A program made the translations under genes and the position numbers. A stretch of DNA of 44,311 bases, taken from assembly GCA_004297765.1 (NCBI GenBank), contig SCTZ01000058.1, positions 1 through 44,311 of the forward strand. Reading direction: 5' to 3'. The first letter of the stretch is position 1, and every line of letters begins with the position of its first letter. The notes below the pieces were generated by a model. The model was not told where the DNA came from. It saw nothing but the letters and a program-made list of their open reading frames with translations, and made no database searches. Below, one piece after another: positions 16,175 through 24,700 of this stretch. This DNA is from Chloroflexota bacterium. GTDB taxonomy: Bacteria > Chloroflexota > Dehalococcoidia > FW602-bin16.

Positions 16175-16867
16175 ATGGGGTTGCTGCGATCTATCAGGCG
16201 CGATATCGACGTTGTTCTTCAGCGGGACCCGGCCGCGGTCAGCGCGCTTGAGGTCGTCCTGGCCTACCCGGGCTTCCACGCGCGGCAGATCCATCGTCTC
16301 GCCCACGCTCTACACCGAGGCAATGTGCCCTTGATTCCCCGTCTGATCTCCCACTGGGGTCGGTTTCTGACCGGTATCGAGATTCATCCCGGCGCGCGGA
16401 TTGGGGAGGGACTGTTCATCGACCATGGCATGGGCGTGGTGATCGGCGAGACGTCTGAGATTGGAGACGACGTCACGCTATATCAGGGCGTTACCCTGGG
16501 CGGCGTCAACACTCGGCGCATCAAGCGCCATCCGACCCTGGGCGACCGCGTGGTGGTGGGGGCGGGGGCTAAGATTCTGGGTGCGGTGACCATCGGCGCC
16601 GACGTCAAGGTTGGCGCTGGCTCGGTCGTCGTCTCGGATGCACCGAGCCATAGCACGGTGGTGGGGATTCCGGGCCGCGTGGTGGCCGTGGTTAATCCCA
16701 CCGACGGCACGACAGAGAAGCTCCCCGATCCCGAGGACGAGATGATACACTGCCTGCGGCGCAAGGTGCAGGAGCTGGAAACGCGGCTGGTCGAGCTAGA
16801 GGCTCGCGTTGAGCCGAAGACCGAAATCCGGCCGTCGAATGCCGAGAGTCGAGAATCGAGAGGCTAG
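16175..16867 (+). CDS. cysE: Serine O-acetyltransferase
   Basis: Acetylates L-serine for cysteine synthesis. The 230-aa protein is the short bacterial type. About residues 1-60 are helical; residues 65-165 form a left-handed beta helix of hexapeptide repeats ([43 protein letters not shown]) with the catalytic histidine in FIDHGMG. The C-terminal tail (185-220) looks like a coiled coil. Two bases separate it from cysS, linking cysteine supply with cysteine charging, as in Firmicutes. Confidence 0.94.
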   Translation: MGLLRSIRRDIDVVLQRDPAAVSALEVVLAYPGFHARQIHRLAHALHRGNVPLIPRLISHWGRFLTGIEIHPGARIGEGLFIDHGMGVVIGETSEIGDDVTLYQGVTLGGVNTRRIKRHPTLGDRVVVGAGAKILGAVTIGADVKVGAGSVVVSDAPSHSTVVGIPGRVVAVVNPTDGTTEKLPDPEDEMIHCLRRKVQELETRLVELEARVEPKTEIRPSNAESRESRG

Positions 16868-16869
16868 AA

Positions 16870-18231
16870 TTGATACGGATAACGAACACTCTGACCGGAC
16901 AGAAAGAGGACTTCGCCCCACGTGGCGACGTGGTGCGCATGTACGTCTGTGGGGTGACACCCTACGACGAGTCGCACATCGGCCACGCCATGAGCTATGT
17001 CATCTTCGACACGATTCGACGGTATTTGGAGTATCGCGACTACCGCGTCAACTACGTGCAGAACTTCACCGACGTGGACGACAAGATCATCGCCCGCGCC
17101 AACAAGCTGGGCGTGTCCGCGACAGAGCTAGCCGATCGCTTCATCGCCGAGTACTACCGCGACATGGACGCGCTGAATATCCGGCGGGCGGACGTCTATC
17201 CGCGCGTGACCGAGGAGATCCCGGGCATCATCGAGGTGGTGGAGGGCCTGGTGCAGAGGGGGCACGCCTATTTGGTCCATGGCGACGTCTACTTCCGCGT
17301 GGCCAGCGACCCCGACTACGGGAAGCTCAGCCATCGCAGCCTGGAAAGCCTGCTAGCGGGAGCCCGGGTCGAGGTGGGGGAGCTCAAAGAGAACCCCATG
17401 GATTTCGCGCTCTGGAAGTCCGCAAAGCCTGGCGAGCCCGCCTGGGATAGCCCGTGGGGACCCGGCCGACCGGGTTGGCATATCGAGTGCTCGGCCATGT
17501 GCATCCGGCATCTGGGGGAGTCCATCGACATCCATGGCGGCGGGCAGGACCTGATCTTTCCGCACCACGAGAACGAGGTGGCCCAGTCGGAGTCGTACAC
17601 CGGCGTGGTCCCCTTTGCGCGCTACTGGCTGCACAATGGCCTGCTTCGGCTCGGCGAAGAGAAGATGAGCAAATCCCTGGGCAACCTGGTGACGATCAAA
17701 GAGGTGCTGGCAAAGCATACGGCCGATGCGCTGCGACTATTCATCCTTAGCTCGCACTATCGCAGCCCCCTGACCTATACGGCGGAAGGGCTGGAGGCCA
17801 TGCAGCGCGGCTCCGATCGTCTGGGGCAAGCAGCCCGGGCCGCTTCGCCAGAGAGCGCCGAGAAGCTCAACGCGGAGGAGTATCGCCGCCGCTTCATCAC
17901 GGCCATGGACGACGACTTCAATACGCCGCAGGCAATGGGCACGCTGTTCGATCTGGCCCGTGACATCAACCGGGCCCGGGAGGAAGGTGTCTCGGTGCAA
18001 GAGGCCCAATCCACGCTGCGCGAGCTGGCCGGCGTGCTGGGGCTGACCCTGGCCGAGGCCGAAGCCGAGGAGATCACGGCCGCGCCCTTCATCGACCTTC
18101 TAATCCAGATCCGCGCCGAGCTGCGCGCATCCAAGCAGTGGTCCCTTTCGGACAAGATCCGAATGCAGCTCCAGGAGCTTGGCATCGTTCTCGAGGACAA
18201 GCCTCAAGGCACAACGTGGAAAAAGGCGTAG
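16870..18231 (+). CDS. cysS: Cysteinyl-tRNA synthetase
   Basis: A 453-aa class I aminoacyl-tRNA synthetase. It has the [21 protein letters not shown] block (zinc cysteine plus HIGH motif), zinc-binding ECSAMC...[15 protein letters not shown], and KMSKSLGN. The C-terminal DALR-type domain spans about residues 350-420. It starts at TTG 16870, three bases after the cysE stop, with GAGAGG upstream. The length is typical. Confidence 0.96.
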   Translation: MIRITNTLTGQKEDFAPRGDVVRMYVCGVTPYDESHIGHAMSYVIFDTIRRYLEYRDYRVNYVQNFTDVDDKIIARANKLGVSATELADRFIAEYYRDMDALNIRRADVYPRVTEEIPGIIEVVEGLVQRGHAYLVHGDVYFRVASDPDYGKLSHRSLESLLAGARVEVGELKENPMDFALWKSAKPGEPAWDSPWGPGRPGWHIECSAMCIRHLGESIDIHGGGQDLIFPHHENEVAQSESYTGVVPFARYWLHNGLLRLGEEKMSKSLGNLVTIKEVLAKHTADALRLFILSSHYRSPLTYTAEGLEAMQRGSDRLGQAARAASPESAEKLNAEEYRRRFITAMDDDFNTPQAMGTLFDLARDINRAREEGVSVQEAQSTLRELAGVLGLTLAEAEAEEITAAPFIDLLIQIRAELRASKQWSLSDKIRMQLQELGIVLEDKPQGTTWKKA

Positions 18232-18250
18232 AGAGGGTGGGGATCAGGAG

Positions 18251-19375
18251 ATGAGAACAGGTGCGGGCGGAAGAGACAAGGGGGAAAAAGGCGAAAAGGG
18301 GAAAAGGGGAAAAGGATCGGTAGGGCGGGGTTCTTCGCCTTTCCGGGGCTCGTCGGCAGGAGGGGGACCGCGTTCCTCGAAGCCTGGTTCTCGACCTGGT
18401 AGACCAGGTGAGCGGCCCTCGGCGGCCGGCGCGGGACCCGCGAGAACGGGCACACGTCCCTCGGAACCCACCGGGCGACCTGCCAGACCTGGTGCACGTC
18501 CCGCGGCTCCCAGCGCGCGACCGGGGTCCCCTGTCCCACGGTCTCTGGCTCCCGAGGCCCGACCGGCCGCTCCGGAGACCCAGCCGCGAAGGGCTCCTGG
18601 CGCACCTGAGACTGAGCTGCACAACCTGATCTGGGGGCGCCAGGTCGTGCTGGAGGCGCTGCGGGCACGACGTCCGATCGAGCGGGTTATCTTGAAAAAG
18701 GGTGTGCGAACCATCGGACCGGTGGCCGAGATCCTGTCGCTGGCCGAGACTCGCACGGTGCGCATCGAGTGGGCCGACGATAGGACGTTCCAGTCGATAC
18801 CGGGCAACCACCAGGGCGTGCTGGCGAGAGTGCGACCGTACCGCTACGCCCAGGTCGACGAGATGCTGGCGCTGGCTCAGGAGAAGGGCGAGATGCCGCT
18901 GCTGTTGCTGCTGGACTCGGTGCAGGATCCCCAGAACTTCGGCACGTTGCTCCGCACGGCCGAGGCGGTAGGCGTACACGGTGTGATCATCCCGGAGCAC
19001 CGCGCCGTGGGAGTAACGCCAGTGGTCGAGAAGACCTCGGCCGGCGCGACCGAGCATCTGCGCATCGCCCAGGTCACTAACCTCGGTCGGGTCATCGACC
19101 AGCTCAAGGAGCAAGGCGTCTGGGTCATAGCTGTCGACATGGATGCTCCCCAAGCCTACGACGAAGCAGATTACCGCATGCCGCTGGCCGTGGTCCTTGG
19201 CAGCGAGGGTGCCGGCATCGGCCGTCTGATACGCTCCAAGTGCGACCTGGCCGTACGCCTCCCCATGCACGGCCGTGTAGAATCCCTCAACGTGGCCATC
19301 GCCGGCTCGATTGTCCTGTACCACGTCTGGAGGCAGCGAAGCAAGACGACTCAGAGTAAGCTGCCGAAAGACTGA
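18251..19375 (+). CDS. rlmB: TrmH/SpoU-family rRNA 2'-O-methyltransferase (RlmB-like) with a long disordered N-terminus
   Basis: About 374 aa from ATG 18251. Residues 1-120 are a low-complexity stretch of R, G, P, A, K and S with no predicted fold. Residues 128-200 are the SpoU substrate-binding domain (LIWGRQVVLEALRARRPIERVIL). Residues 215-365 are the SPOUT methyltransferase: motif 1 DSVQDPQNFGTLLRTAEA, motif 2 GSEGAGIGRLI, motif 3 SLNVAIAGSIVLYH. Family knowledge: RlmB methylates G2251 of 23S rRNA. The usual length is about 245-250 aa, so the N-terminal extension is unusual. The DNA encoding residues 10-22 is a purine-rich GGGGAAAA-type tract at 18280-18317. Confidence 0.88.
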   Translation: MRTGAGGRDKGEKGEKGKRGKGSVGRGSSPFRGSSAGGGPRSSKPGSRPGRPGERPSAAGAGPARTGTRPSEPTGRPARPGARPAAPSARPGSPVPRSLAPEARPAAPETQPRRAPGAPETELHNLIWGRQVVLEALRARRPIERVILKKGVRTIGPVAEILSLAETRTVRIEWADDRTFQSIPGNHQGVLARVRPYRYAQVDEMLALAQEKGEMPLLLLLDSVQDPQNFGTLLRTAEAVGVHGVIIPEHRAVGVTPVVEKTSAGATEHLRIAQVTNLGRVIDQLKEQGVWVIAVDMDAPQAYDEADYRMPLAVVLGSEGAGIGRLIRSKCDLAVRLPMHGRVESLNVAIAGSIVLYHVWRQRSKTTQSKLPKD

Positions 19376-19540
19376 ACTGCAGATTACTCAGATTACGCTG
19401 ATTTCGCAGATTCTTTTTTCGATCGGCGTTGTCCGCAGAGATGCACTGCTCCCTGATCCCTGGCTCATGGCCGTGATCCCTGGTTCGCTCCGTCCCCAAT
19501 CTGTGTAATCTGCGCAATCAGCGTAATCTGTGGTTCAGAC
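19376..19540. repeat. large inverted repeat with CAGATTACGCTGATT arms
   Basis: The arms are 19389-19412 and 19507-19530, 24 bases with one mismatch; the left arm begins CAGATTACGCTGATT and the right arm ends AATCAGCGTAATCTG. Outer bases (CTGAAC at 19372 and GTTCAG near 19533) extend the match. The 94-base interior contains a direct repeat TGATCCCTGG and a T6 run at 19414-19419. It fills the gap between rlmB and the next, convergent gene and may act as a bidirectional terminator. It resembles a non-coding mobile repeat. Confidence 0.75.
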
Positions 19541-19549
19541 GCGTCCGGC

Positions 19550-20242
19550 TTATAGACCGCAGAGGTGGCGTGTCGCGCAGTAGTCGCAGGAGGAGCCTTT
19601 GTCGGGCGTAAGCACGTCCGGGCCGAGGGCGATGGCCATCGAGATGGATTTGAGCGGGTGCAGAAAGAAGGATGCGGTCAGCGAGACGCCGATGGCGTTC
19701 AGCGGGCAAAGCTCTTCGAAAACGGTCTGATCGGCGGATGGCCAGTGGGTGGTGCCCGGGTTGAGGGGGATGCTGGCACGTACGCCCTTCTCTCTGGCCA
19801 GTTCCTCAACACGGCCGTAGGCCACCGCGCCCACCTCCTGCAAGGCCAGAGTGCCGAGTCGGTCCAGGAGGTTCTCCATCAGGTGCTTCCCCTGCTGCCG
19901 CAGCTCCGCCACACGGGTCTCGAGCGCGGGCCCAATGGTGTAGACCAGCAGCGCAACTTCGGGCGCCGACGCGAAGAGCTCCGCGACGACGGGGCTGCGC
20001 AGAGATTGCCCTGTGGCGATGAGAAGCCGATCGGGCTCCGCGCCGAGAACGGGCTGAACCGCGTAGCAGAAGGCCGGCTGAACCAGCGCGCGGACCTCGT
20101 CGAGGGCGCGCCGATAGGTGCTCGGGCTGACCCGCGAGCCGAAGAAACCGGACGGGTCGCTCCCGCGACGGCGTAAGGCCACCATCGGATCGAACTGGAG
20201 CGGGAACCCCTTGATAACCTCTCCAAACGGCTGATAGCGCAT
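19550..20242 (-). CDS. Vitamin B12-dependent methionine synthase activation-domain-like protein
   Basis: A 230-aa protein. Its C-terminal half resembles stand-alone MetH activation-domain proteins: SIPLNPGTTHWPSADQ, then NAIGVSLTASFFLHPLKSIS, then a Cys cluster CDYCATRHLC. Known members help reactivate corrinoid enzymes, in the cytoplasm. I cannot tell the partner enzyme; no full cobalamin methyltransferase gene is in the window. The gene immediately upstream seems to have been reduced to a 3' fragment, so it may have lost its operon partner. Confidence 0.7.
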   Translation of the reverse strand: MRYQPFGEVIKGFPLQFDPMVALRRRGSDPSGFFGSRVSPSTYRRALDEVRALVQPAFCYAVQPVLGAEPDRLLIATGQSLRSPVVAELFASAPEVALLVYTIGPALETRVAELRQQGKHLMENLLDRLGTLALQEVGAVAYGRVEELAREKGVRASIPLNPGTTHWPSADQTVFEELCPLNAIGVSLTASFFLHPLKSISMAIALGPDVLTPDKGSSCDYCATRHLCGL

Positions 20243-20270
20243 GCGATGCCTAACCTCTCATGGGCTGCTC

Positions 20271-20420
20271 TCAGCCTCTCCATGACAGCACCGGCACCTT
20301 GCTCATTGCTTCCAGCATGGCATTGGCCGGCATGAGCTCGCCACACGCTCCAGTGTACTGCCAGTCTATCCAGCTGTCCAGGTGCTTGATGTCATGGAGC
20401 GCATAGTCGGTGTGACTGAG
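20271..20420 (-). pseudogene. probable 3' fragment of a gene upstream of the B12-activation-like gene
   Basis: A coding-like stretch ends HDIKHLDSWIDWQYTG then ACGELMPANAMLEAMSKVPV and a TGA at 20271-20273, 28 bases before the next gene. The frame remains open to 20531 but runs into the duplicated tRNA region, and no start with a ribosome-binding site is in frame. The cleanest reading is the tail of a gene whose 5' part was lost at the island border. I do not recognise the family. Confidence 0.35.
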
Positions 20421-20478
20421 AACTCCTCTGGCGAGGAGTCTAAAATCGACCGGGAGCAAGCGAGTTCGTCCGTGGCAG

Positions 20479-20507
20479 TAGCACGGCCGCCTCGCACGTG
20501 GTAAAAT
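20479..20507 (+). promoter_or_regulatory. putative promoter of the degenerate tRNA copy
   Basis: TAGCAC (20479-20484), 17 bases, TAAAAT (20502-20507). The same arrangement lies 682 bases downstream ahead of the intact tRNA-Thr, so the promoter was duplicated with the tRNA. Confidence 0.4.
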
Positions 20508-20516
20508 ACGAGTCGT

Positions 20517-20588
20517 GCCGACGTAACTCAATTGGCAGAGCAGTGGCTCTGTAAACCATCGGATAGGAGTTCAATTCCCTTGTCGGCT
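20517..20588 (+). pseudogene. degenerate tRNA-Thr copy
   Basis: Aligns with the intact tRNA-Thr at 21199. The acceptor stem is nearly kept (GCCGACG with TGTCGGC). The anticodon stem has a mismatch, position 33 is C instead of the universal U (loop TCTGTAA), the T stem AGGAG/CCCTT contains an A-C mismatch, and the 3' CCA has become TGA. It should not function as a tRNA. It marks copy 1 of the 682-bp duplication. Confidence 0.8.
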
Positions 20589-20660
20589 GAATTCGCCAAT
20601 GGACGGTGTGCTCTCCTGGCAAAGTCGCTCAAGTTCCCAGAGTCCTAGGGGAGGCTTGAT

Positions 20661-20903
20661 ATGCTGACAGCGTTTATTCAAGCGGCCATGCGTCACGCGA
20701 CATATGAGATCATCGAAGACGACGCAACATTCTTTGGGCACATTCCCGAGTTGCAGGGCGTCTGGGGGCATGCGGCCACACTTGAGGCTTGCCGTGAGGG
20801 ACTGCAGTCAGCACTGGAAGACTGGATAACTTTCTCCCTGGCGAACAACCTGCCCATTCCACCGATAGATGGCATCGAGTTGCATAGCACGCGAGCGGCA
20901 TAA
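20661..20903 (+). CDS. hicB: HicB-family antitoxin
   Basis: An 80-aa protein of the short HicB family: MRHATYEIIEDDATFFGHIPE, QGVWGHAATLEACREGLQSALEDW, IPPIDGIEL. Family knowledge: HicB neutralises the HicA mRNA interferase and usually represses its own operon. GGGGAGG (20648-20654) sets ATG 20661. Its stop overlaps the hicA start (TAATG). No separate DNA-binding domain is visible after the partial RNase H-like fold. Confidence 0.88.
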   Translation: MLTAFIQAAMRHATYEIIEDDATFFGHIPELQGVWGHAATLEACREGLQSALEDWITFSLANNLPIPPIDGIELHSTRAA

Positions 20904-21121
20904 TGCCGGCATTCGCTCCGATCAAGCGCGCTGACCTCGTTCGCTACCTGCGGAAGGCCGGCTTCGACGGGCCCTATCCGCAGAGCAAGCACGAAATCAT
21001 GCGGCATGGCTCGATCCGCGTGGTTATCCCCAATCCCCACGAGGGCGACATCGGTGTTGGGTTCCTCCACCGCATCCTGCGCGAGGCTGGAATCACGCGC
21101 GAGGAGTGGGAAGCGCTGTAA
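20903..21121 (+). CDS. hicA: HicA-family mRNA interferase toxin
   Basis: A 72-aa protein with the double-stranded-RNA-binding-like HicA fold: PIKRADLVRYLRKAGFDGP, then SKHEIMRHGSIRVVIPNPH (with the catalytic histidine in the KHEIM segment), then GFLHRILREAGITREEW. It is complete and one base overlapped with hicB, so the pair is probably functional. Confidence 0.88.
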   Translation: MPAFAPIKRADLVRYLRKAGFDGPYPQSKHEIMRHGSIRVVIPNPHEGDIGVGFLHRILREAGITREEWEAL

Positions 21122-21160
21122 GCGCCTCGATATCACATCGTCGTAGCCTCGCTGCGGCAG

Positions 21161-21189
21161 TAGCACGACCGCCTTGCACGTGGTAAAAT
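21161..21189 (+). promoter_or_regulatory. putative promoter of tRNA-Thr
   Basis: TAGCAC (21161-21166), 17 bases, TAAAAT (21184-21189), ending nine bases before the mature tRNA. The -35 is weak. The arrangement is conserved with copy 1. Confidence 0.4.
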
Positions 21190-21198
21190 ACGTCTCGT

Positions 21199-21274
21199 GC
21201 CGACGTAGCTCAATTGGCAGAGCAGCGGTTTTGTAAACCGCAGGTCGTGGGTTCGAGTCCCACCGTCGGCTCCA
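21199..21274 (+). tRNA. trnT: tRNA-Thr (anticodon TGT), CCA encoded
   Basis: A perfect 7-bp acceptor stem (GCCGACG with CGTCGGC), anticodon stem GCGGT/ACCGC around loop TTTGTAA with anticodon TGT, T arm GTGGG-TTCGAGT-CCCAC, discriminator T and encoded CCA (21272-21274). It is the intact copy of the duplicated unit. Confidence 0.95.
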
Positions 21275-21342
21275 TCTGTTTTCGGCTAGCGGGCATTCCT
21301 CTGAGAGGCTACCAACAGTTGGCGGTCTGAAGGAGACCACCG

Positions 21343-21572
21343 GTGTTGACTGAGTACATCCGTGCTGCCATGCATCGCGCAGAGTATGAGATCATCGAGG
21401 ACGATGGCACATTCCCGGTTTCTCTGGACTGTGGGCTAATGCCCCGACACTGGAAGCCTGTCGCGAGGAGCTGCGATCTGCCCTGGAAGACTGGATGCTG
21501 ATTGGGCTGAGACACGGGGACCCGCTGCCGGTGGTGGATGGCATTGACCTGAGTGTCAAGCACGTCGCCTGA
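21343..21572 (+). pseudogene. hicB: hicB pseudogene (13-bp deletion, frameshifted)
   Basis: From GTG 21343 the frame reads TEYIRAAMHRAEYEIIEDDG, matching HicB, then shifts. After the shift another frame continues TLEACREELRSALEDW to TGA 21570-21572. The intact hicB is 243 bases; this copy is 230. The missing 13 bases are exactly the interval between two ACATTC direct repeats seen in copy 1 (gcACATTCtttgggcACATTC), so the loss fits slippage between them. Confidence 0.85.
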
Positions 21573-21694
21573 TGCCACGACTCGGCCCGATCAGCCGGCG
21601 CGACCTGATCCGCTACTTGCGTGAGTTGGGCTTCGACTCTCCCGAGAGTGGAGGACGGCACCAGGTCATGCGAAGGCGTACAGTCAAAGTCGTG
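21572..21694 (+). pseudogene. hicA: truncated hicA remnant
   Basis: Starts ATG 21572 overlapping the hicB remnant stop, as in the intact pair. It reads PISRRDLIRYLRELGFDSPE and GGRHQVMRRRTVKVV, then similarity to HicA stops before the PNPHxxDIG segment. The frame runs on antisense into hsdR. The hsdR stop is 34 bases further, so the restriction locus border cuts this toxin gene. Confidence 0.82.
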
Positions 21695-21728
21695 TACGAA
21701 GAGCGATCTGTCGAAACAGGTCCGTGTC

Positions 21729-24700
21729 CTATGCCACGGCCAGCGGCTCTCCACTCATGCTGCGCTGCCAGACGTATTCGTAGACGCGCTCCGCCAGTTG
21801 CTCGGTCTCGGCCTCGGAGAAGGGTGGCCGAGGCAGCCACCGCCAGAGGTTGTCGAGGATGAAGACCTTTACCTCTGCCTGGGTGGTCGTGTTCTGCGTC
21901 CAATCCTGCATTGGCTTGACGAGCTCCTGGAGCGATGTCAGCAGTGATTTGCTGGCTTGCTTCAGCTTCTCTCGATCGGCCTTGCCGATATTCTCCTTGA
22001 AGAGCAGATCGAACAGCGCCAGCTCGTCTTCGCTGAGGCCCTCCTCGGCCGCGCGTCTCTGCTCCACGTTCAGGCTGTTTGCCAGTTGAACGAGCTTAGC
22101 AAAGGTCTCCTCCACGGTTACGCGGTCCTTCTCGCGATTGTAGTCGGCGATAATCCCCTGGTACCGTTTGTAGTAGTCCATTCGCAGTGGGTTATGTGCC
22201 AGCATGCTCGCCAACCTATCCTCGATGAGGTCGCGGATGTCCTGCAGCGCCAGGTGTTTGTGTCGGGTCTTCTTCGCGAACTCGTCGCGCAGTCTGGATA
22301 GATCTACCTGACTCAGGTCCACCGTGAGCCCTTCGGCGTGATCCTCGCCCGGCTCCAACGCCTGAATGGCCGCGTTGACGATCTTGTGCAACTCCTTCAG
22401 GAGATCCGTCACGTCGGCCGTGTCGCGCCTTTCCTGGAGCTTCTTGTAAATGGCCTCCAGATTATCGTGCCGCTCGGCGTAGGCGAACGCGCTGGGCTCC
22501 ATGAGCAGCGCTTTGAAGCGGCTGAATACCTGGCGTGCCATGATCTCGAAGCGGCGCTTCGCTTCATCCGAGGTGTAGAGAGCGTCCACGGCATCGCGCA
22601 GTGCCCCTATCCGGGCGAAGCCCGTGGCGCCCGTCAACCGGGTGGGGTCAAAGCCCAGGGTCTTGAGATGGGTCTCGGCCTCCTCGATGGCCTGTAGCAG
22701 AGCGTAGACCCGTTGCTCGATGGGCTCGACGATGTCGCCATCGTCACCACTCGCCTCGTCGCCCAGCGCGTATTGGGCCAATGCCTCGCGCAGGCTTCTG
22801 AGCATCCCGTTGTAGTCCACTATCACGCCGCAATCCTTGCCGGGATAGACCCGATTGGCGCGCGCGATGGCTTGCATCAGATTGTGGGCCTTCATGGGCT
22901 TGTCGATGTAGAGCGTGGAGAGGCACTCCACGTCAAAGCCGGTGAGCCACATGGCACAGACGATGGCGATGCGGAACGGATGCTGAGGATCCTTGAAGGC
23001 GTCGTCCACGGCAACGCTCTTGCCGTCCGGTGTCTGAAAGCCCTTCTTCATCACCACGCGATGAGGGATGATGTCGAAGCCCCATTTCTCGAAATCGCGC
23101 ACCTCGTTCTGGGCCTCGCTGATGATGATCTCGACAATCGTGCTCTCCATCCAGCGCGCCTGCCCCCGCAGGCCTTCCAGAAGCTTGCCCAGCCGTTCCC
23201 TCTGTTCCGGGGCGGTTGTCGCGGCCAGCTCGGCCTCTCTGTGCGGGACGAGAGCTTTGATCTGAGCCAGCTTCGCTTGCCAGCGAGGCTCGATGCGCTG
23301 AAACATGCGGGCGCACGTTATCTTGTCGATGCACACCAGCATGGACTTGCCGCTCTCCCAGCGGGTCGAGCAATGCTCCACGAAATCATCGGCCAGCTTG
23401 TCCAGCCGATCGTCGGCGGTGATGATCTCGTAGTCTTTGCCCAGCAGCTTTTCGAGCAGCGCGGTCTGGTCCGGGTCGAGATCGGCTTGCTCGATCTTTG
23501 CGGCGATCCGGTCGTTCAGATCGAGTCGGGCCAGTCCGAGCTCCTCGCCCCGGTTCTCGTAGACCAGGCGCACCGTAGATTGGTCTTCTTCGGAACGCCT
23601 GAAGTCGTAGCACGAGATGTAATCGCCGAAGATGCGCCGGGTCAGTTGGTCACCTTTGAAGAGGGGCGTGCCGGTGAAGCCGATAAACGCGGCGTTTGGC
23701 AGCGCCAGCCGCATGTTGCGAGCGAACCGGCCTGACTGAGTGCGGTGGGCCTCGTCCGAAATCACGATGATGTCGTCGCGCTTGCTGTAGGGCTCGCTCA
23801 CCGGCTGGTTGAACTTGTGGATCAGGCTGAAGACAAAGCGATGGTTCTTGCCGAGGATCTCCTTCAGCTCCAGACCCGAGCTGGCGCGCGGCACCGTCTC
23901 GTCCACCACCCCGCAGCCGATGAAAGTGCGCCAAATCTGGTCGTCCAGGTCATCGCGGTCGGTCATCACGACGAAGGTGAAGTTGCCGGGCACCACACGT
24001 CGCACCTTCTCCGCGAAGAACGCCATCGAGTAGGACTTGCCGCTGCCCTGCGTGTGCCAGAAGACGCCCAGCCTGCCAAGATCGGGATGGGCCCGCTTGA
24101 TCAGTGGCAGATCCTCGTCCTGCAGTGACCGGCCGTATGATGCGTGCTCCGCGGGCGCCTCGGCGGCAAGCATTTCCGGTCTGGAAACCCTGTAGTGGAT
24201 GAGGCGGCGCTCCGGGGGAAACTCGCGCTTGAGCATCTCCTGATGCTGCACCGACGCGACCGCGTTGTTCACGCCCAGCACCTGGTGGTTGCGCGCCACG
24301 ATCTTGCGTGTCCCGCCCGCCCGGCTATCGTCAAAGAGGATGAAGTTCTCTACCAGATCCAGCAGTCGCTGCTTGTCCAGCATGCCGTTGAGGAGCGCCT
24401 GGGCATCCACGCGGCCCTTATCTTTCTCGTCGTTGCGCTTCCATTCGACGAAGTGCTCCCATTTGCTGGTGATGGAGCCGTAGCGGGCGCGGTCGCCGTT
24501 GCTGACGACCAGGAAGGCGTTGTGATGGAAGGCGTGGGCGATGCTGTGCTCGTTCATGTAGTCGGTGAGGTTGTCGTCGAAGCCACGGCGTTCGTTGCGA
24601 TATACAGCCTTGAGCTCGATGAAGACCAGCGGCAGACCGTTGACGAAGCAGACCAGGTCCGCCCGCCGGTTGTAGTGCGGCACGCGCAGCCCCTGAATCT

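Noticed and set aside
18280-18317. G-quadruplex or phase-variable tract at the rlmB start
   Set aside because: The G runs are separated by loops that are too long or too A-rich, and the repeat is only about 2.5 octamers; left as a remark under RlmB.
18089-19324. Minus-strand frame of 411 codons opposite cysS and rlmB
   Set aside because: Low-complexity shadow of the disordered RlmB tail; rlmB has clear SPOUT motifs.
20517-20588. First tRNA as a functional tRNA-Thr
   Set aside because: C33, broken stems and loss of CCA; the copy at 21199 is intact.
22713-23735. Plus-strand frame of 340 codons opposite hsdR
   Set aside because: Antisense to the hsdR translocase region; no motifs.
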